Part shown: positions 41,358 to 52,152 of the stretch, in pieces
Position numbering within the stretch: position 1 is the stretch's first letter
Layout: each line of letters begins with the position of its first letter
From: Stigmatella erecta
GTDB taxonomy: Bacteria; Myxococcota; Myxococcia; Myxococcales; Myxococcaceae
NCBI RefSeq assembly: GCF_900111745.1
Contig: NZ_FOIJ01000007.1
Location: 310,001-374,000 of the forward strand
DNA: 64,000 nucleotides
Direction: 5' to 3'
Position numbers and translations under genes: made by a program
The notes under the pieces: generated by a model
Told to the model about the DNA's origin: nothing
Database searches by the model: none
What the model saw: only the letters and a program-made list of their open reading frames with translations

Positions 41358-42323
41358 CTGCCCGAGCTCATCCGCTACGCCGACTGGAAGAAGCCCACCG
41401 ACGCCGCCTATGCCTTCGCGCTCCGCGCTGGGCTAACCCCGGTGGTGCCCCCGCTGGGCACGGTGAGCGACATCCGGGATGTGGCCCGCGAGGTGCTCGG
41501 CGAGGAGGCCGCGGCCCGGTACGAGCAGCGCATCCACCGCTGGACGGGCCCGGAGGACGTGGTGGGCGAGGCGGGAGCGAAGCCCTACGAAGGCCGGCAG
41601 CTCACCTTCCAGGAGTGCCCCTGGCAGGACACGCTCCGCCTGGCGGACCTAGACCGGGTGCTCCGGGGCACCGTCCAGGTGATGCGCGGCCCAGGGGGCC
41701 AGACGGACTACGTGCTGCGCGACCACCACATGCTCGATGTGGTGCTCTACCACTACCGGACGGCCCAGGCGCTGCCCTCGGCGCTGTTCCACGCGGACCG
41801 GCACTCGGACTGGTGCAAGGACAGCTACCTGGAGGCGCGCATCCCCCAGCAGGCGGCCACCTGGTGGCGGCTCCTGGAGGGGCTGAAGCGCCCCGGCAGC
41901 GGGGCCCCGGTGCTCACCGAGCAGGACGTCCACTTCACCACCGCGGCGGCCTCCCGCACGGGGAGCATGAGCGGCCGGGACGTGGGCGCCTCCGTGCGCG
42001 TGCCCTGGTTCCTGGAGCCCGCGCAGCTCCAGTGGAGCCACCTCGTCGAGCAGCCCCAGGCCCTGGCCTCCGATTGGGTCTCGCTCGACCTGGACTTCTT
42101 CCAGCCCGCCCCCCAGCTCCGGGTAAGCCGGGGCCTGCTGCGCGACGCGCGCTTCCAGGGGATGCTCGCCCAGGCCCGGGTCCGGGTCTTCGTGCTCTCG
42201 CCCCAGTTCACCAACGGGGGCGACCGGATTGAGCCCTGGGAGGTCCAGGGGAGCGTGCCCTCCTCGCTCCGGCTCCTGAACCTCCTGCGCCACCTGCCTG
42301 GTAGGGCGCGGCTGCGGCCCTGA
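41358..42323 (+). CDS. UPF0489-family protein, probably starting with CTG
   Basis: The protein has the UPF0489 (C5orf22-like) hallmarks: FHADRHSDWC and SLDLDFFQPA, which resemble the metal-binding Asp/His clusters of the arginase/deacetylase fold. From the first GTG in this frame (41442) the protein is 293 residues, but 28 further residues read upstream as convincing protein (PELIRYADWKKPTDAAYAFALRAGL) back to a CTG at 41358. There is no ATG, GTG or TTG before the in-frame stop at 41340, and GAAGGGGA lies about seven bases ahead of the CTG. CTG start use is therefore likely, giving 321 residues. Enzymatic function is unknown. Confidence 0.8.
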   Translation: MPELIRYADWKKPTDAAYAFALRAGLTPVVPPLGTVSDIRDVAREVLGEEAAARYEQRIHRWTGPEDVVGEAGAKPYEGRQLTFQECPWQDTLRLADLDRVLRGTVQVMRGPGGQTDYVLRDHHMLDVVLYHYRTAQALPSALFHADRHSDWCKDSYLEARIPQQAATWWRLLEGLKRPGSGAPVLTEQDVHFTTAAASRTGSMSGRDVGASVRVPWFLEPAQLQWSHLVEQPQALASDWVSLDLDFFQPAPQLRVSRGLLRDARFQGMLAQARVRVFVLSPQFTNGGDRIEPWEVQGSVPSSLRLLNLLRHLPGRARLRP

Positions 42324-42414
42324 CGCCCTGCGGCGCCACGGGCAAAAGTGACTTTCTGCCGCGAGACGGCGAAAATCAGGCCTGCGGCAGCAGATCGAGG
42401 ATCCGAGGAGTCCA

Positions 42415-44445
<2,031 letters not shown>

Positions 44446-44459
44446 CGCGGAGGCCCCCC

Positions 44460-45767
44460 TCAGTTGTTGGGCGCGCCCAGGAGGATCCAGGAGCGGATCC
44501 GCGTGAGCTCGCCGGGGTTCTTGTCGAAGTACTCCGGATCGAGCTGCGGCATCCGGCCGCCACAGCTGTCCCCGCTGATCTTCAGCACCAGCAGGGAGTC
44601 ATCGGGCAGTCCCGGATCGACGCGCTTGAGCGCGCTGCAGGTGCCCCGGCCAAGCGTGTTGACGAGCGAGGCGTAGGACTTGCCCGCTTGCAGGTTCAGC
44701 CCTCCGGGGGAGTCGTCGCTGTGGCAGGTGGTGCAGGTGGGGGTCCACAGGGGCTCGATGTCCTGGGCGTACGAGGGGACGCGCACCTGCACGTCCACCG
44801 AGCGCGTCACGGAGGCCGTGCCATCGGACACGGTGACCTGGAAGGTGTAGCGCGTGTTGGAGGTGAGGTCCGGGGAGCGCCACCGCACGGACGAAGGGTC
44901 CGTCTGCGTGAAGGTCCCCTCCCCCGGGGGAACCGTCGTCCACGCGTAGGTCAGCGCATCCTTGTCCAGGTCGCTCGCGCCAATGGAGAGCAGCACCGGG
45001 TCCCCGGCCACGACCGGCGCGGTGGGGGCGACGATGGCCTCGTCCACGAAGGGCGGACGGTTGAGCGCCGGCACATTCACCACCTTCACCGGCACCGTGG
45101 ACTGAACCGAGCCGCCCCGGCCATCGCTGGCCGTCACCTTCAACGTGAAGGTGGTGTCGCGCGACAGCAGGGGCGCGGTCCACGTCCAGGTGCCCCCGCT
45201 CCCGGTGAAGGTGCCCGCGGGCACGAGCGGGCTCTGCGTCCAGGCGTAGGTCAGCGCATCGCCGTCCGGATCGCTGGCGGAGACCTGGAGGGTGGCCGCC
45301 GAGCCCTCGTCGACGGTGGGCGGCGAGGCCGTCACCCCGGTGAGCGACGGGACCCGGTTGGGCGCGGGCACGGTGAACGTCAGGGGCGCGGAATCCGAGG
45401 CATTCCCCGCGGCGTCATACGCGCGGGCCGAGAGCGTGTGGCTCCCCTGAGGGGTGGCCCCAGGTTCCCAGACGCAGGAGAACGTCTCCCCGGAGCTCCG
45501 GTCCGTGCCATCCGTGCACGCCAGCGTGCCGGACACATAGAACTCCACCTTGGACAGCTTTCCCGAGTCATCCTCGGCGGTGGCCTGCAACGTCCGCCGT
45601 CCGGTGACGGTCTCCCCGGCCCCCACGCCGCCCGTCACGCGGACGTTCACCGGGGCCTGGGTGTCCTGCGTCCCGTCTCCCCCGCCACCGCCACCACAGG
45701 CCAGGCCACACAGACACAGGGAGGACCACCAGAGGGGGGAGCGGACCGCATGCAGGAGCGTTGTCAT
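44460..45767 (-). CDS. Lipoprotein with Ig-like repeats and a C-terminal c-type haem motif
   Basis: The 435-residue product has a lipoprotein-like signal (LCLCGLACGGGGGG), then three or four Ig-like/PKD repeats (VNVRVTGGVGAGETV, KVEFYVSGTLACTDG, VSASDPDGDALTYAWTQSP and IGASDLDKDALTYAWTTVP, TFTLKVTASDGRGG and TFQVTVSDGTASV). The last 100 residues hold a single haem-binding CxxCH (TPTCTTCHSDDSP) and a Cys pair (CSALKRVDPG, DSCGGRM) with a Met, resembling a c-type cytochrome domain. It should sit on the cell surface and may transfer electrons. It is convergent with the kinase gene (14 nt apart). Confidence 0.85.
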   Translation of the reverse strand: MTTLLHAVRSPLWWSSLCLCGLACGGGGGGDGTQDTQAPVNVRVTGGVGAGETVTGRRTLQATAEDDSGKLSKVEFYVSGTLACTDGTDRSSGETFSCVWEPGATPQGSHTLSARAYDAAGNASDSAPLTFTVPAPNRVPSLTGVTASPPTVDEGSAATLQVSASDPDGDALTYAWTQSPLVPAGTFTGSGGTWTWTAPLLSRDTTFTLKVTASDGRGGSVQSTVPVKVVNVPALNRPPFVDEAIVAPTAPVVAGDPVLLSIGASDLDKDALTYAWTTVPPGEGTFTQTDPSSVRWRSPDLTSNTRYTFQVTVSDGTASVTRSVDVQVRVPSYAQDIEPLWTPTCTTCHSDDSPGGLNLQAGKSYASLVNTLGRGTCSALKRVDPGLPDDSLLVLKISGDSCGGRMPQLDPEYFDKNPGELTRIRSWILLGAPNN

Positions 45768-45866
45768 TCAGGGAACCATGCTACCCGAACCCTGTTGCCC
45801 CGAGGTGCCAGGAGCCTGGGCCGGGCCATACCCTGGCACGGGCATCCGCACACAGGAGGCACAGCC

Positions 45867-46865
45867 GTGGGGCTTCTGGTCAACGGGGAGTGGAAGAATC
45901 AGTGGTACGACACCGGGAAGACCGGAGGCCGGTTCGAGCGGGAGGCGAGCCGCCTGCGCAACTGGGTGACCGCGGATGGCGCGCCCGGGCCCACCGGCGA
46001 GGGCGGCTTCCAGGCCGAGCCGGGGCGCTACCACCTCTACATCGCCCGGGCCTGTCCGTGGGCCCACCGGACGATGATTCTCCGCAGCCTCAAGGGGCTG
46101 GAGGAGGCGGTGAGCGTCTCGGTGACGCACTGGAAGATGGCGGAGCACGGCTGGACGTTCGAGCCCGGGGAAGGCGTCGTGCCGGATCCGCTCTTCGGGG
46201 CGCGCTACCTCCACGAGCTGTACGTGCGCTCGGAGCCTGGATACACCGGCCGGGTGACGATCCCCGTGCTCTGGGACAAGAAGCGAGGCCGGATCGTCAG
46301 CAACGAGTCCGCGGACATCCTGCGCATGTTCAACAGCGCCTTCGACGCGGTGGGGGCGCGGCCCGGGGACTCCTACCCGGAGGCGCTGCGCGGGGAGATC
46401 GACGCCGTCAACGCGCGCGTCTACGACACGGTCAACAACGGCGTGTACAAGGCGGGCTTCGCCACCACGCAGCAGGCGTACGAGGACGCGGTGCGCCCCC
46501 TCTTCGAGAGCCTGGACTGGCTCGAGGCCCGGCTGCGCCAGCAGCGCTACCTCTGCGGGGAGCGGCTCACCGAGGCGGACTGGCGGCTGTTCACGACGTT
46601 GGTGCGGTTCGACAGCGTGTACGTGGGCCACTTCAAGTGCAACCTGCGGCGGCTGGTGGACTACCCCAACCTGTGGGCCTACACGCGGGAGCTCTACCAA
46701 CTGCCGGGGATCCGGGAGACGGTGAACTTCGAGCACATCAAGCGGCACTATTACCAGAGCCATGCCCAGATCAACCCGTCCGGGGTTGTCCCGCTCGGGC
46801 CGCTGCTCGATTTCGACGCGCCCCCGCCCCGGCGCCCCTTGGGTGGAGAGGCCAGGGCCACGTAA
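45867..46865 (+). CDS. Glutathionyl-hydroquinone reductase (YqjG/Ecm4 type)
   Basis: The 332-residue enzyme is a GST-fold omega-like protein that removes glutathione from S-glutathionyl hydroquinones. The catalytic Cys63 is in IARACPWAHRTMI, the family hallmark. The N-terminal block (LVNGEWKNQWYDTGKTGGRFEREAS), the glutathione-binding SNESADILRMFN, and the C-terminal helices (EADWRLFTTLVRFDSVYVGHFKCN) are all typical of YqjG. The GTG at 45867 has AGGAGG seven bases upstream, which decides the start. It is followed 11 nt later by a lipoprotein gene. Confidence 0.95.
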   Translation: MGLLVNGEWKNQWYDTGKTGGRFEREASRLRNWVTADGAPGPTGEGGFQAEPGRYHLYIARACPWAHRTMILRSLKGLEEAVSVSVTHWKMAEHGWTFEPGEGVVPDPLFGARYLHELYVRSEPGYTGRVTIPVLWDKKRGRIVSNESADILRMFNSAFDAVGARPGDSYPEALRGEIDAVNARVYDTVNNGVYKAGFATTQQAYEDAVRPLFESLDWLEARLRQQRYLCGERLTEADWRLFTTLVRFDSVYVGHFKCNLRRLVDYPNLWAYTRELYQLPGIRETVNFEHIKRHYYQSHAQINPSGVVPLGPLLDFDAPPPRRPLGGEARAT

Positions 46866-46876
46866 CCTGCCGGCCC

Positions 46877-47803
46877 ATGCGATTCCTTTTGCTGTTGCCC
46901 GTGCTGCTGCTGGGGGCGGGCTGCGCCTCCAACCTCTCCACCCTGCAGACGGCGAGGCCGCTGGCGCCCGGACAGGTGCAGGTGTCCCTCGGGGCCGGCG
47001 CCTTCCTGCCGGTGGGAAACCTGCTCGACGTGGTGGACCTGGGCATCGACCAGGGCAAGCAGCTCAAGCGGGACATCGAGGACGGTGAGTCCGTCAACCT
47101 CTCGGAGGCGGACCAGCAGCGGCTGCTCACGGCGGGCACCGCGCTCGCGGTGGCCCCCCCGGGCATCGTCAACGAGCTGATGATCCGCGCGGGCGTGGCG
47201 GAAAACCTGGACCTGGGCCTGCGCTACAGCGGGATTTCGCTGCGGCTGGATGCCAAGTACCGCTTCCTCCACAGCGGCAGCCCGGAGGGGGCGTCCGAGC
47301 ACACGCGCCGCTCCTTCGACATGGCGATCGGCCTCGGCGGGTCGCGCCACATCTTCAAGAGCCCGGCGCTGGATGCGCTGAAGGTCGTCGAAATCAAAGA
47401 CTTCTCACGGTACGACGTGGAGGTGCCGCTCTACATCAGCTGGGACGTGGGCGACATCTTCAAGCTGTATGCGGCGCCCAAGTACATCTTCAGCCGGACG
47501 TCGCTGGACCAGGCGCTCATCAACTACGCGGAGCAGGGCAAGCCGGTGACAGGCTTTGATGCCTCGCTTCCGGCGCGGGTGAACAGCCATTTCGCCGGGT
47601 CCACGCTGGGCCTTTCTTTGGGCTACAAGTATGTCCACCTGTACGCGGAGCTGACGGGGGGCTACACCTTCTGCGAGCCGCAGCTCTTCGGGGCGAAGCG
47701 CGACCTGGGCGGGGCGACGTTCTACCCGGCGGTGGGGCTGGCCTTCCGCAATGGGGCCTCCGTGGAAAGACAGCCCATGCGGCAGGGGCCCGCGAAGCGG
47801 TAG
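46877..47803 (+). CDS. Outer-membrane beta-barrel lipoprotein
   Basis: The 308-residue product has a lipoprotein signal (FLLLLPVLLLGAGC) and a body of alternating strands (VQVSLGAGAFLPVG, LDLGLRYSGISLRLDAKYRFLH, FDMAIGLGGSRHIF, DVEVPLYISWDVGDIFKLYAAPKYIFS, STLGLSLGYKYVHLYAELTGGYTF, FYPAVGLAFR), ending in a possible barrel. The family was not recognised but resembles porin-like uncharacterised lipoproteins of myxobacteria. It lies in the same orientation between two GST-fold enzymes and may be cotranscribed with the hydroquinone reductase. Confidence 0.8.
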   Translation: MRFLLLLPVLLLGAGCASNLSTLQTARPLAPGQVQVSLGAGAFLPVGNLLDVVDLGIDQGKQLKRDIEDGESVNLSEADQQRLLTAGTALAVAPPGIVNELMIRAGVAENLDLGLRYSGISLRLDAKYRFLHSGSPEGASEHTRRSFDMAIGLGGSRHIFKSPALDALKVVEIKDFSRYDVEVPLYISWDVGDIFKLYAAPKYIFSRTSLDQALINYAEQGKPVTGFDASLPARVNSHFAGSTLGLSLGYKYVHLYAELTGGYTFCEPQLFGAKRDLGGATFYPAVGLAFRNGASVERQPMRQGPAKR

Positions 47804-47813
47804 AGTGGGCGGC

Positions 47814-48425
47814 ATGAAACTCTACGGAACCCTCACCTCCCCGTTCGTCCGCCGGGTGCGCATCGTCGCCCTGGAGCTTGGCCAGTCCTTCGAGTTCATC
47901 ACCACGGCGGCGCCAGAAGGCGACGCCGAGCTGCGCCAGCATACGCCCCTGTGGAAGTGGCCCACGGCCGTCTTCACGGAGAACGGCACGAAGCGGGTGC
48001 TCTGGGATTCGCGCAACATCATCGACGACCTCTTCTCCCAGCACGGAACGGGACCGTTCCAGCTCCCCACGCCGGAGGAGGCATGGAAGGAGCGCAACGC
48101 GATTGAAGCCATCGACGGCGCGCTGGAGGCCAGCATCCACCTGTTCTACCTGGAGAAGGAGGGGCTGAGCATTCAAGCAGCGCCCTACCTCACCAAGCAG
48201 AGCCAGCGTGTTGCCTCGGTGATGACCTGGGCGGAGTCCCAGCTGCACGGGGCGTCGTTCTTCGAGAAGCCACGGCTGGGCATGGCGGAGCTGGCGCTGC
48301 TCACCACGCTGGACTTCATGGTGTTCCGCAACCGCTACCCGGTGGCCCAGCACCCGAAGCTGGTGGAGTTCCAGCGCATCCTCTCCGAGCGTCCCAGCAT
48401 CCGGCAGACCTACCCCACGGCCTGA
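47814..48425 (+). CDS. Glutathione S-transferase family protein
   Basis: The 203-residue protein has the thioredoxin-like N-terminal GST domain (KLYGTLTSPFVRRVRIVALELG, then WPTAVFTENGTKRVLWDSRNIIDDL, the glutathione-binding SRNI region) and an all-helical C-terminal domain. There is no catalytic Cys at the thioredoxin position; SPFVRRV fits a Ser-type GST. The ATG at 47814 gives the usual start of the fold; a longer open frame from 47751 is non-coding in character. The substrate is unknown. Confidence 0.92.
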   Translation: MKLYGTLTSPFVRRVRIVALELGQSFEFITTAAPEGDAELRQHTPLWKWPTAVFTENGTKRVLWDSRNIIDDLFSQHGTGPFQLPTPEEAWKERNAIEAIDGALEASIHLFYLEKEGLSIQAAPYLTKQSQRVASVMTWAESQLHGASFFEKPRLGMAELALLTTLDFMVFRNRYPVAQHPKLVEFQRILSERPSIRQTYPTA

Positions 48426-48437
48426 CCCGAGGAACCG

Positions 48438-48653
48438 ATGCGTTGGCTCCGGTTGGGAGGTGCCGTACTTTCAGTCCTGGCAACCGTGGGCTGCCCCTCT
48501 GAATTCGGCAAGGATGGCCGCGTGTCCAAAGCCGTCCACAAAGACACACAGGAACATCTCGGCATCACGCGTTGCTCGGACCAGTGGCGCAGGAAGGTCT
48601 GCGCACCAGGCAAAGAGGATTCTGACGAGTGCCGCAGGTGTGGAGGCCCCTGA
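48438..48653 (+). CDS. Small Cys-rich lipoprotein
   Basis: The 71-residue product has a lipoprotein signal (GGAVLSVLATVGC) and a short polar mature part with more Cys residues (RCSDQWRRKVCAPG, ECRRCGG), probably forming disulfides outside the cell. GAGGAA lies three bases before the ATG. Its TGA is immediately followed by the GTG of the next Cys-rich protein gene, so the two are translated together. The function is unknown. Confidence 0.75.
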   Translation: MRWLRLGGAVLSVLATVGCPSEFGKDGRVSKAVHKDTQEHLGITRCSDQWRRKVCAPGKEDSDECRRCGGP

Positions 48654-49568
48654 GTGCGGAGGGTGAACTGGCCCAAAGCCGTGGCAGTCTGCGCAGGCCT
48701 GCTGCTGCCTCTGCCATTGCTCTTGCTCTGGGCATTCCTGCAACCAGAGGTGTTCGTGAAGGCACCTCCAGGCGGCCGCATCAGCCCCATGCTCACCCAC
48801 GAACAGCGCATGCGCCTGGTCACGTACGGCCAGCACTGCGGGCCAGACGTGGCCTGTGAGCCACCCTTGGGCTGCTTGTTCGACGCCCGCTACCCACGGT
48901 CGACCTGCACCGACAGCCAGTGCCTGTCGAATGAGCAATGCCTGGAAGGTGAGGCATGCCAGAACCTTGCGACCCAGGAAAATGGGCCACAGGTGCGCGT
49001 CTGCGTTCCCATCGGCCCGCGGCAAGAGGGGGAAGGCTGCGTCGAGCTTCCGCGGAACAAGGAGAACGCTTGCGCAGCAGGACTGCTGTGCGGTGGCCGT
49101 GAGCACGGTTGGTGTGCCCGGCCCTGCCACCTGGACGGCTCCCAGCGCTGCCCAGAAAACTTCTTCTGCGCGGACACCGTTCCCCAACCCTTGTGCCTGC
49201 CTACCTGTGAAGGACGGCAGTGCCCCGCAGGCCAGCAGTGCATCCCCCTCGGGGAAGGCGCCTCGATGTGCGCGCGAATCCATGGCCCCAATTGCCTCCA
49301 AACGCCTTGCCCCGATGGCCGCGAATGCGACGTGGCCCGGGAACCGCCCCACCCTGGGGAGGTGTGGATGGAGTGTGTCGAGAAGTGTGGCGAAGGCTTA
49401 TCACCCTGCAGCGACGGAAAGGTCTGCGACGGCTGGCACTGCCTCCCGGCTTGCGACCCTGACGGCCCTCCTGAGGCATGTGGTGAGGGTTATCATTGCA
49501 GCCGCAGCAGGGAGGACGGGCTCTTCTCGTGCCAACCGCGCTACTGGGATTGGACGATGGGACTCTAA
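48654..49568 (+). CDS. Membrane-anchored Cys-rich surface protein
   Basis: The 304-residue protein has one N-terminal hydrophobic segment (AVAVCAGLLLPLPLLLLWAFL) and a mature region with 32 Cys, many in short repeats (CLSNEQCLEGEAC, CEGRQCPAGQQC, CPDGREC, CSDGKVCDGWHC). This resembles Cys-rich dickkopf/EGF-like surface proteins found in myxobacteria. Codons are slightly less GC-biased than the neighbours (many TGC/TGT, AAT, TTG). The GTG start follows the upstream stop directly. Disulfide-rich fold at the cell surface is inferred; the role is unknown. Confidence 0.8.
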   Translation: MRRVNWPKAVAVCAGLLLPLPLLLLWAFLQPEVFVKAPPGGRISPMLTHEQRMRLVTYGQHCGPDVACEPPLGCLFDARYPRSTCTDSQCLSNEQCLEGEACQNLATQENGPQVRVCVPIGPRQEGEGCVELPRNKENACAAGLLCGGREHGWCARPCHLDGSQRCPENFFCADTVPQPLCLPTCEGRQCPAGQQCIPLGEGASMCARIHGPNCLQTPCPDGRECDVAREPPHPGEVWMECVEKCGEGLSPCSDGKVCDGWHCLPACDPDGPPEACGEGYHCSRSREDGLFSCQPRYWDWTMGL

Positions 49569-49574
49569 CCGCGG

Positions 49575-51488
49575 TTACTTGGGCATGTACTTGAAGGCCT
49601 TGAGCATCACGAGCGCAATGCCCATCAAGCTCTCGCCCGCGATGAAACCCGAGCCCACGGGCATCACCGCCGCCTCGGCCAGCTTCGGCTTGCGCCGCCG
49701 CAGCACCTCGGCAATCGCCGCGCCGATGAAGAAGCTGATGGAGCTGGAGCCCGGCAGCACGATGGACAACCCAAACCCAGACGGCGAAGGAATGTAGGGC
49801 TTGGCCGCCTTGGGCGCCCACCGGTCCAGCAGCACCAGCGCCACCCCCAGCAATGCACCGCACAGCGCTCCCACACGGGCGCTCGGGTGCAGCGCCTGCA
49901 ACCCCACCGACAGCATCTTCGACACGCCCGCCCACACGAGCACGCCGGGTGCCGGGAAGTCCTCCGAGCCCAGCACCGAGGCATCCGGCACCAGCAGCTT
50001 GAACACCGGAACCACGATGGCGGCCCCCGCCACCACGCCGAACAGCTGGCCGATGAACTGCTGCCGGGGATTGGCCCCCAGCAGCCATCCGGACTTGAGG
50101 TCCGTCAGCAGGTCCGCCGCATGCAGCCCCACCCCGCCCGTGGCGTTGGCGCTCATCACGTTGGCCGCGACATTGCCCGGCGCCAGGCCTCCGTAAACGA
50201 GCTGCGTCACCGGCCCCAGGGCCTTGGTGGGCGTGGTGTCCGTCTCGCCCGTCACCCGCGCGGCAATCACACCCATCACCACCGCCAGCGGGAGCGCCAG
50301 CACGCCGGCCCACACGGGAATCTGGAACAGGTACGCCATCAGTCCCACGGCCACGGGCCCCAGCACCGCGAAGCCCAGGGGGAACCATGCGGGCGGGCAC
50401 TCAATGCCCGCGAGAGGGTCCGCCGCCGCGCCCTCGTCCTTCTTGCCGAACAGCCCCGACAGGGCCTTGAAGGAGCGCGCCACGCTGCGCCACTGGAACG
50501 CGAAGGACAGCACCCCCGAGGACACGAGCATGGCCGCGCCCGTCCAGAGGGTCCACGTGTTGATGGCCTTGAAGCTCACCTCCGCGATGTAGCCCTGGTC
50601 CACCATGGCGGGCGCCAGGAAGCCATAGGTGAGAAGGGCCCCCAGCAGCAGCGACCAGCCCGTCTTCCAGTTCATCAGCGCCCCGGCGCCAATGAGCAGC
50701 AGGCTCAAATCAAAGGACAGCCCCCAGTCCCCGGCGGGCCGCCCCCGGATGGACAGGAACGGCACGCTCAGCTTGGAGGGAATCAGCGGCGGCTGCAGCC
50801 ACGAGGGGGCATGGGTGCTCAGCCACACGCTGCGCAGCTCGCGCAGCATCGCCACGAAGGCCCCCAGGAGCCCCGCCCCGCCCAGGAGCCACGCCTTGCC
50901 GCGCGCCTCCTCGCCATGCCCGTGGAGCGCGTTGATGGTCGCCGCGGTGGCCGTGCCGGTGGGAAACGGCAGCGCCTCGATGTTGACGAGCTGGCGCTTG
51001 ATGGGGATGGCGGCGAAGACGCCCAGCGCGGAGATGACGGCGAACCACACCACCAGCCACCCGGCGCTGGGCAGCGTGCCGGTGAGCAGGAGCAGCGCGG
51101 GCACGGCGGCCATGTTGCCGCCCCCCGTCATGTAGCCCGCGGCGGAGGCCACCGAGCCCATGGCGTTGTTCTCCAGCGGGGAGAACTCCTTCTTGAACAG
51201 GCCCAGGCCCTTGAGCCCGCTGAAGACGGCGAACGCCAGGATGCAGGCGGTGATGGTGACGCCCATGCTCCAACCCGTCTTGAGGATGACGTACAGGTTG
51301 GACAGACACATCACCATGCCGATGAGCATGCCGGCGATGACGGCGCGCACGGTGAGCTGGCGCGAGCCGCCCTTGTAGACATGCTCCAGCCAGTACCGCT
51401 CGGGGTCCTGTCCCCCGGCCGGCGAGGCCGCCGGGGCGGGAGGAAGGGACTCGGGGGGCGCGGCCGGCGTCGAGGCGGGGTGGCTCAT
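49575..51488 (-). CDS. OPT-family oligopeptide/metal transporter
   Basis: The 637-residue integral membrane protein belongs to the OPT family, which moves oligopeptides, peptide-metal complexes or siderophores by proton symport. After a Pro/Ala-rich N-terminal tail the sequence has about fourteen to sixteen hydrophobic segments, with family motifs such as [67 protein letters not shown]-like loops and a Gly/Pro-rich final hairpin. It is convergent with the Cys-rich gene (6 nt) and divergent from nothing; SlyD is encoded upstream on the same strand. Confidence 0.93.
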   Translation of the reverse strand: MSHPASTPAAPPESLPPAPAASPAGGQDPERYWLEHVYKGGSRQLTVRAVIAGMLIGMVMCLSNLYVILKTGWSMGVTITACILAFAVFSGLKGLGLFKKEFSPLENNAMGSVASAAGYMTGGGNMAAVPALLLLTGTLPSAGWLVVWFAVISALGVFAAIPIKRQLVNIEALPFPTGTATAATINALHGHGEEARGKAWLLGGAGLLGAFVAMLRELRSVWLSTHAPSWLQPPLIPSKLSVPFLSIRGRPAGDWGLSFDLSLLLIGAGALMNWKTGWSLLLGALLTYGFLAPAMVDQGYIAEVSFKAINTWTLWTGAAMLVSSGVLSFAFQWRSVARSFKALSGLFGKKDEGAAADPLAGIECPPAWFPLGFAVLGPVAVGLMAYLFQIPVWAGVLALPLAVVMGVIAARVTGETDTTPTKALGPVTQLVYGGLAPGNVAANVMSANATGGVGLHAADLLTDLKSGWLLGANPRQQFIGQLFGVVAGAAIVVPVFKLLVPDASVLGSEDFPAPGVLVWAGVSKMLSVGLQALHPSARVGALCGALLGVALVLLDRWAPKAAKPYIPSPSGFGLSIVLPGSSSISFFIGAAIAEVLRRRKPKLAEAAVMPVGSGFIAGESLMGIALVMLKAFKYMPK

Positions 51489-51552
51489 GGGGGCCGCAAC
51501 GATAGTGCAAGGGCTCCCTCAGAACGAGGGCCCTGGCCACCCCCAGGGACAC

Positions 51553-52038
51553 TCAGTGCTCGTGCCCGTCCGGGCCGTGCGCGTGGCCGTGGGAGAGCTC
51601 CTCCTCGGTGGCCGCGCGGACATCCCGCACGGTGACATCGAAGTGCAGCGTCTTTCCGGCCAGCGGGTGGTTGAGGTCCACCAGCACCGTCTCGCCCTTC
51701 ACCTCGCGGATGCCGATGGGGATGACCTCGCCCCCGTCCGTCTGGGCCGCCAGGCGCACGCCCGGGCGCAGCTCGGCATCGGGGGGGAACATGGAGCGGG
51801 GCACTTCCTGGAGCCCGGCGCTCTCGTGCTCGCCATAGCCCTCCGCGGGGCTCACGACGACCTTCTTGGCCTCACCAACGCCCATGCCCTCCAGGGCCCC
51901 TTCCAGACCGGGGACAATCTGTCCGCCGCCGTGCAGATAGGAGAGCGGCTGGCCGGGCTCGCTCTCGTCGATGACTTCCCCGTCTCCGAGGTGCAGCTTG
52001 TATTCCAAGGCAACGATTCGATCCTTGCCAACTTTCAT
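51553..52038 (-). CDS. slyD: SlyD-type FKBP peptidyl-prolyl isomerase/chaperone
   Basis: The 161-residue cytoplasmic protein catalyses cis-trans isomerisation before proline and acts as a chaperone. FKBP motifs are visible (VALEYKLHLGDGEVIDESEPGQPLSYLHG, IVPGLEGALEGMGVGEAKKVVVSPAEGYGEH) with the inserted IF chaperone domain (VPRSMFPPDAELRPG) and the return strand (LVDLNHPLAGKTLHFDVTVRDVR). The C-terminus is His-rich (HGHAHGPDGHEH), as in SlyD that delivers nickel. GGGGAG lies four bases before the ATG. A longer frame to 52125 is non-coding. Confidence 0.95.
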   Translation of the reverse strand: MKVGKDRIVALEYKLHLGDGEVIDESEPGQPLSYLHGGGQIVPGLEGALEGMGVGEAKKVVVSPAEGYGEHESAGLQEVPRSMFPPDAELRPGVRLAAQTDGGEVIPIGIREVKGETVLVDLNHPLAGKTLHFDVTVRDVRAATEEELSHGHAHGPDGHEH

Positions 52039-52152
52039 GGTGCTCCCCGGTCCTGGACTGCGAGTGGGCCTGCGCGGGAGGGCTCTTATCAGCCGCCCCC
52101 GGCGCACACGAGCCTCAAGCCCCAAAGGGGCAAACAGCGGACACTCGCCCTG

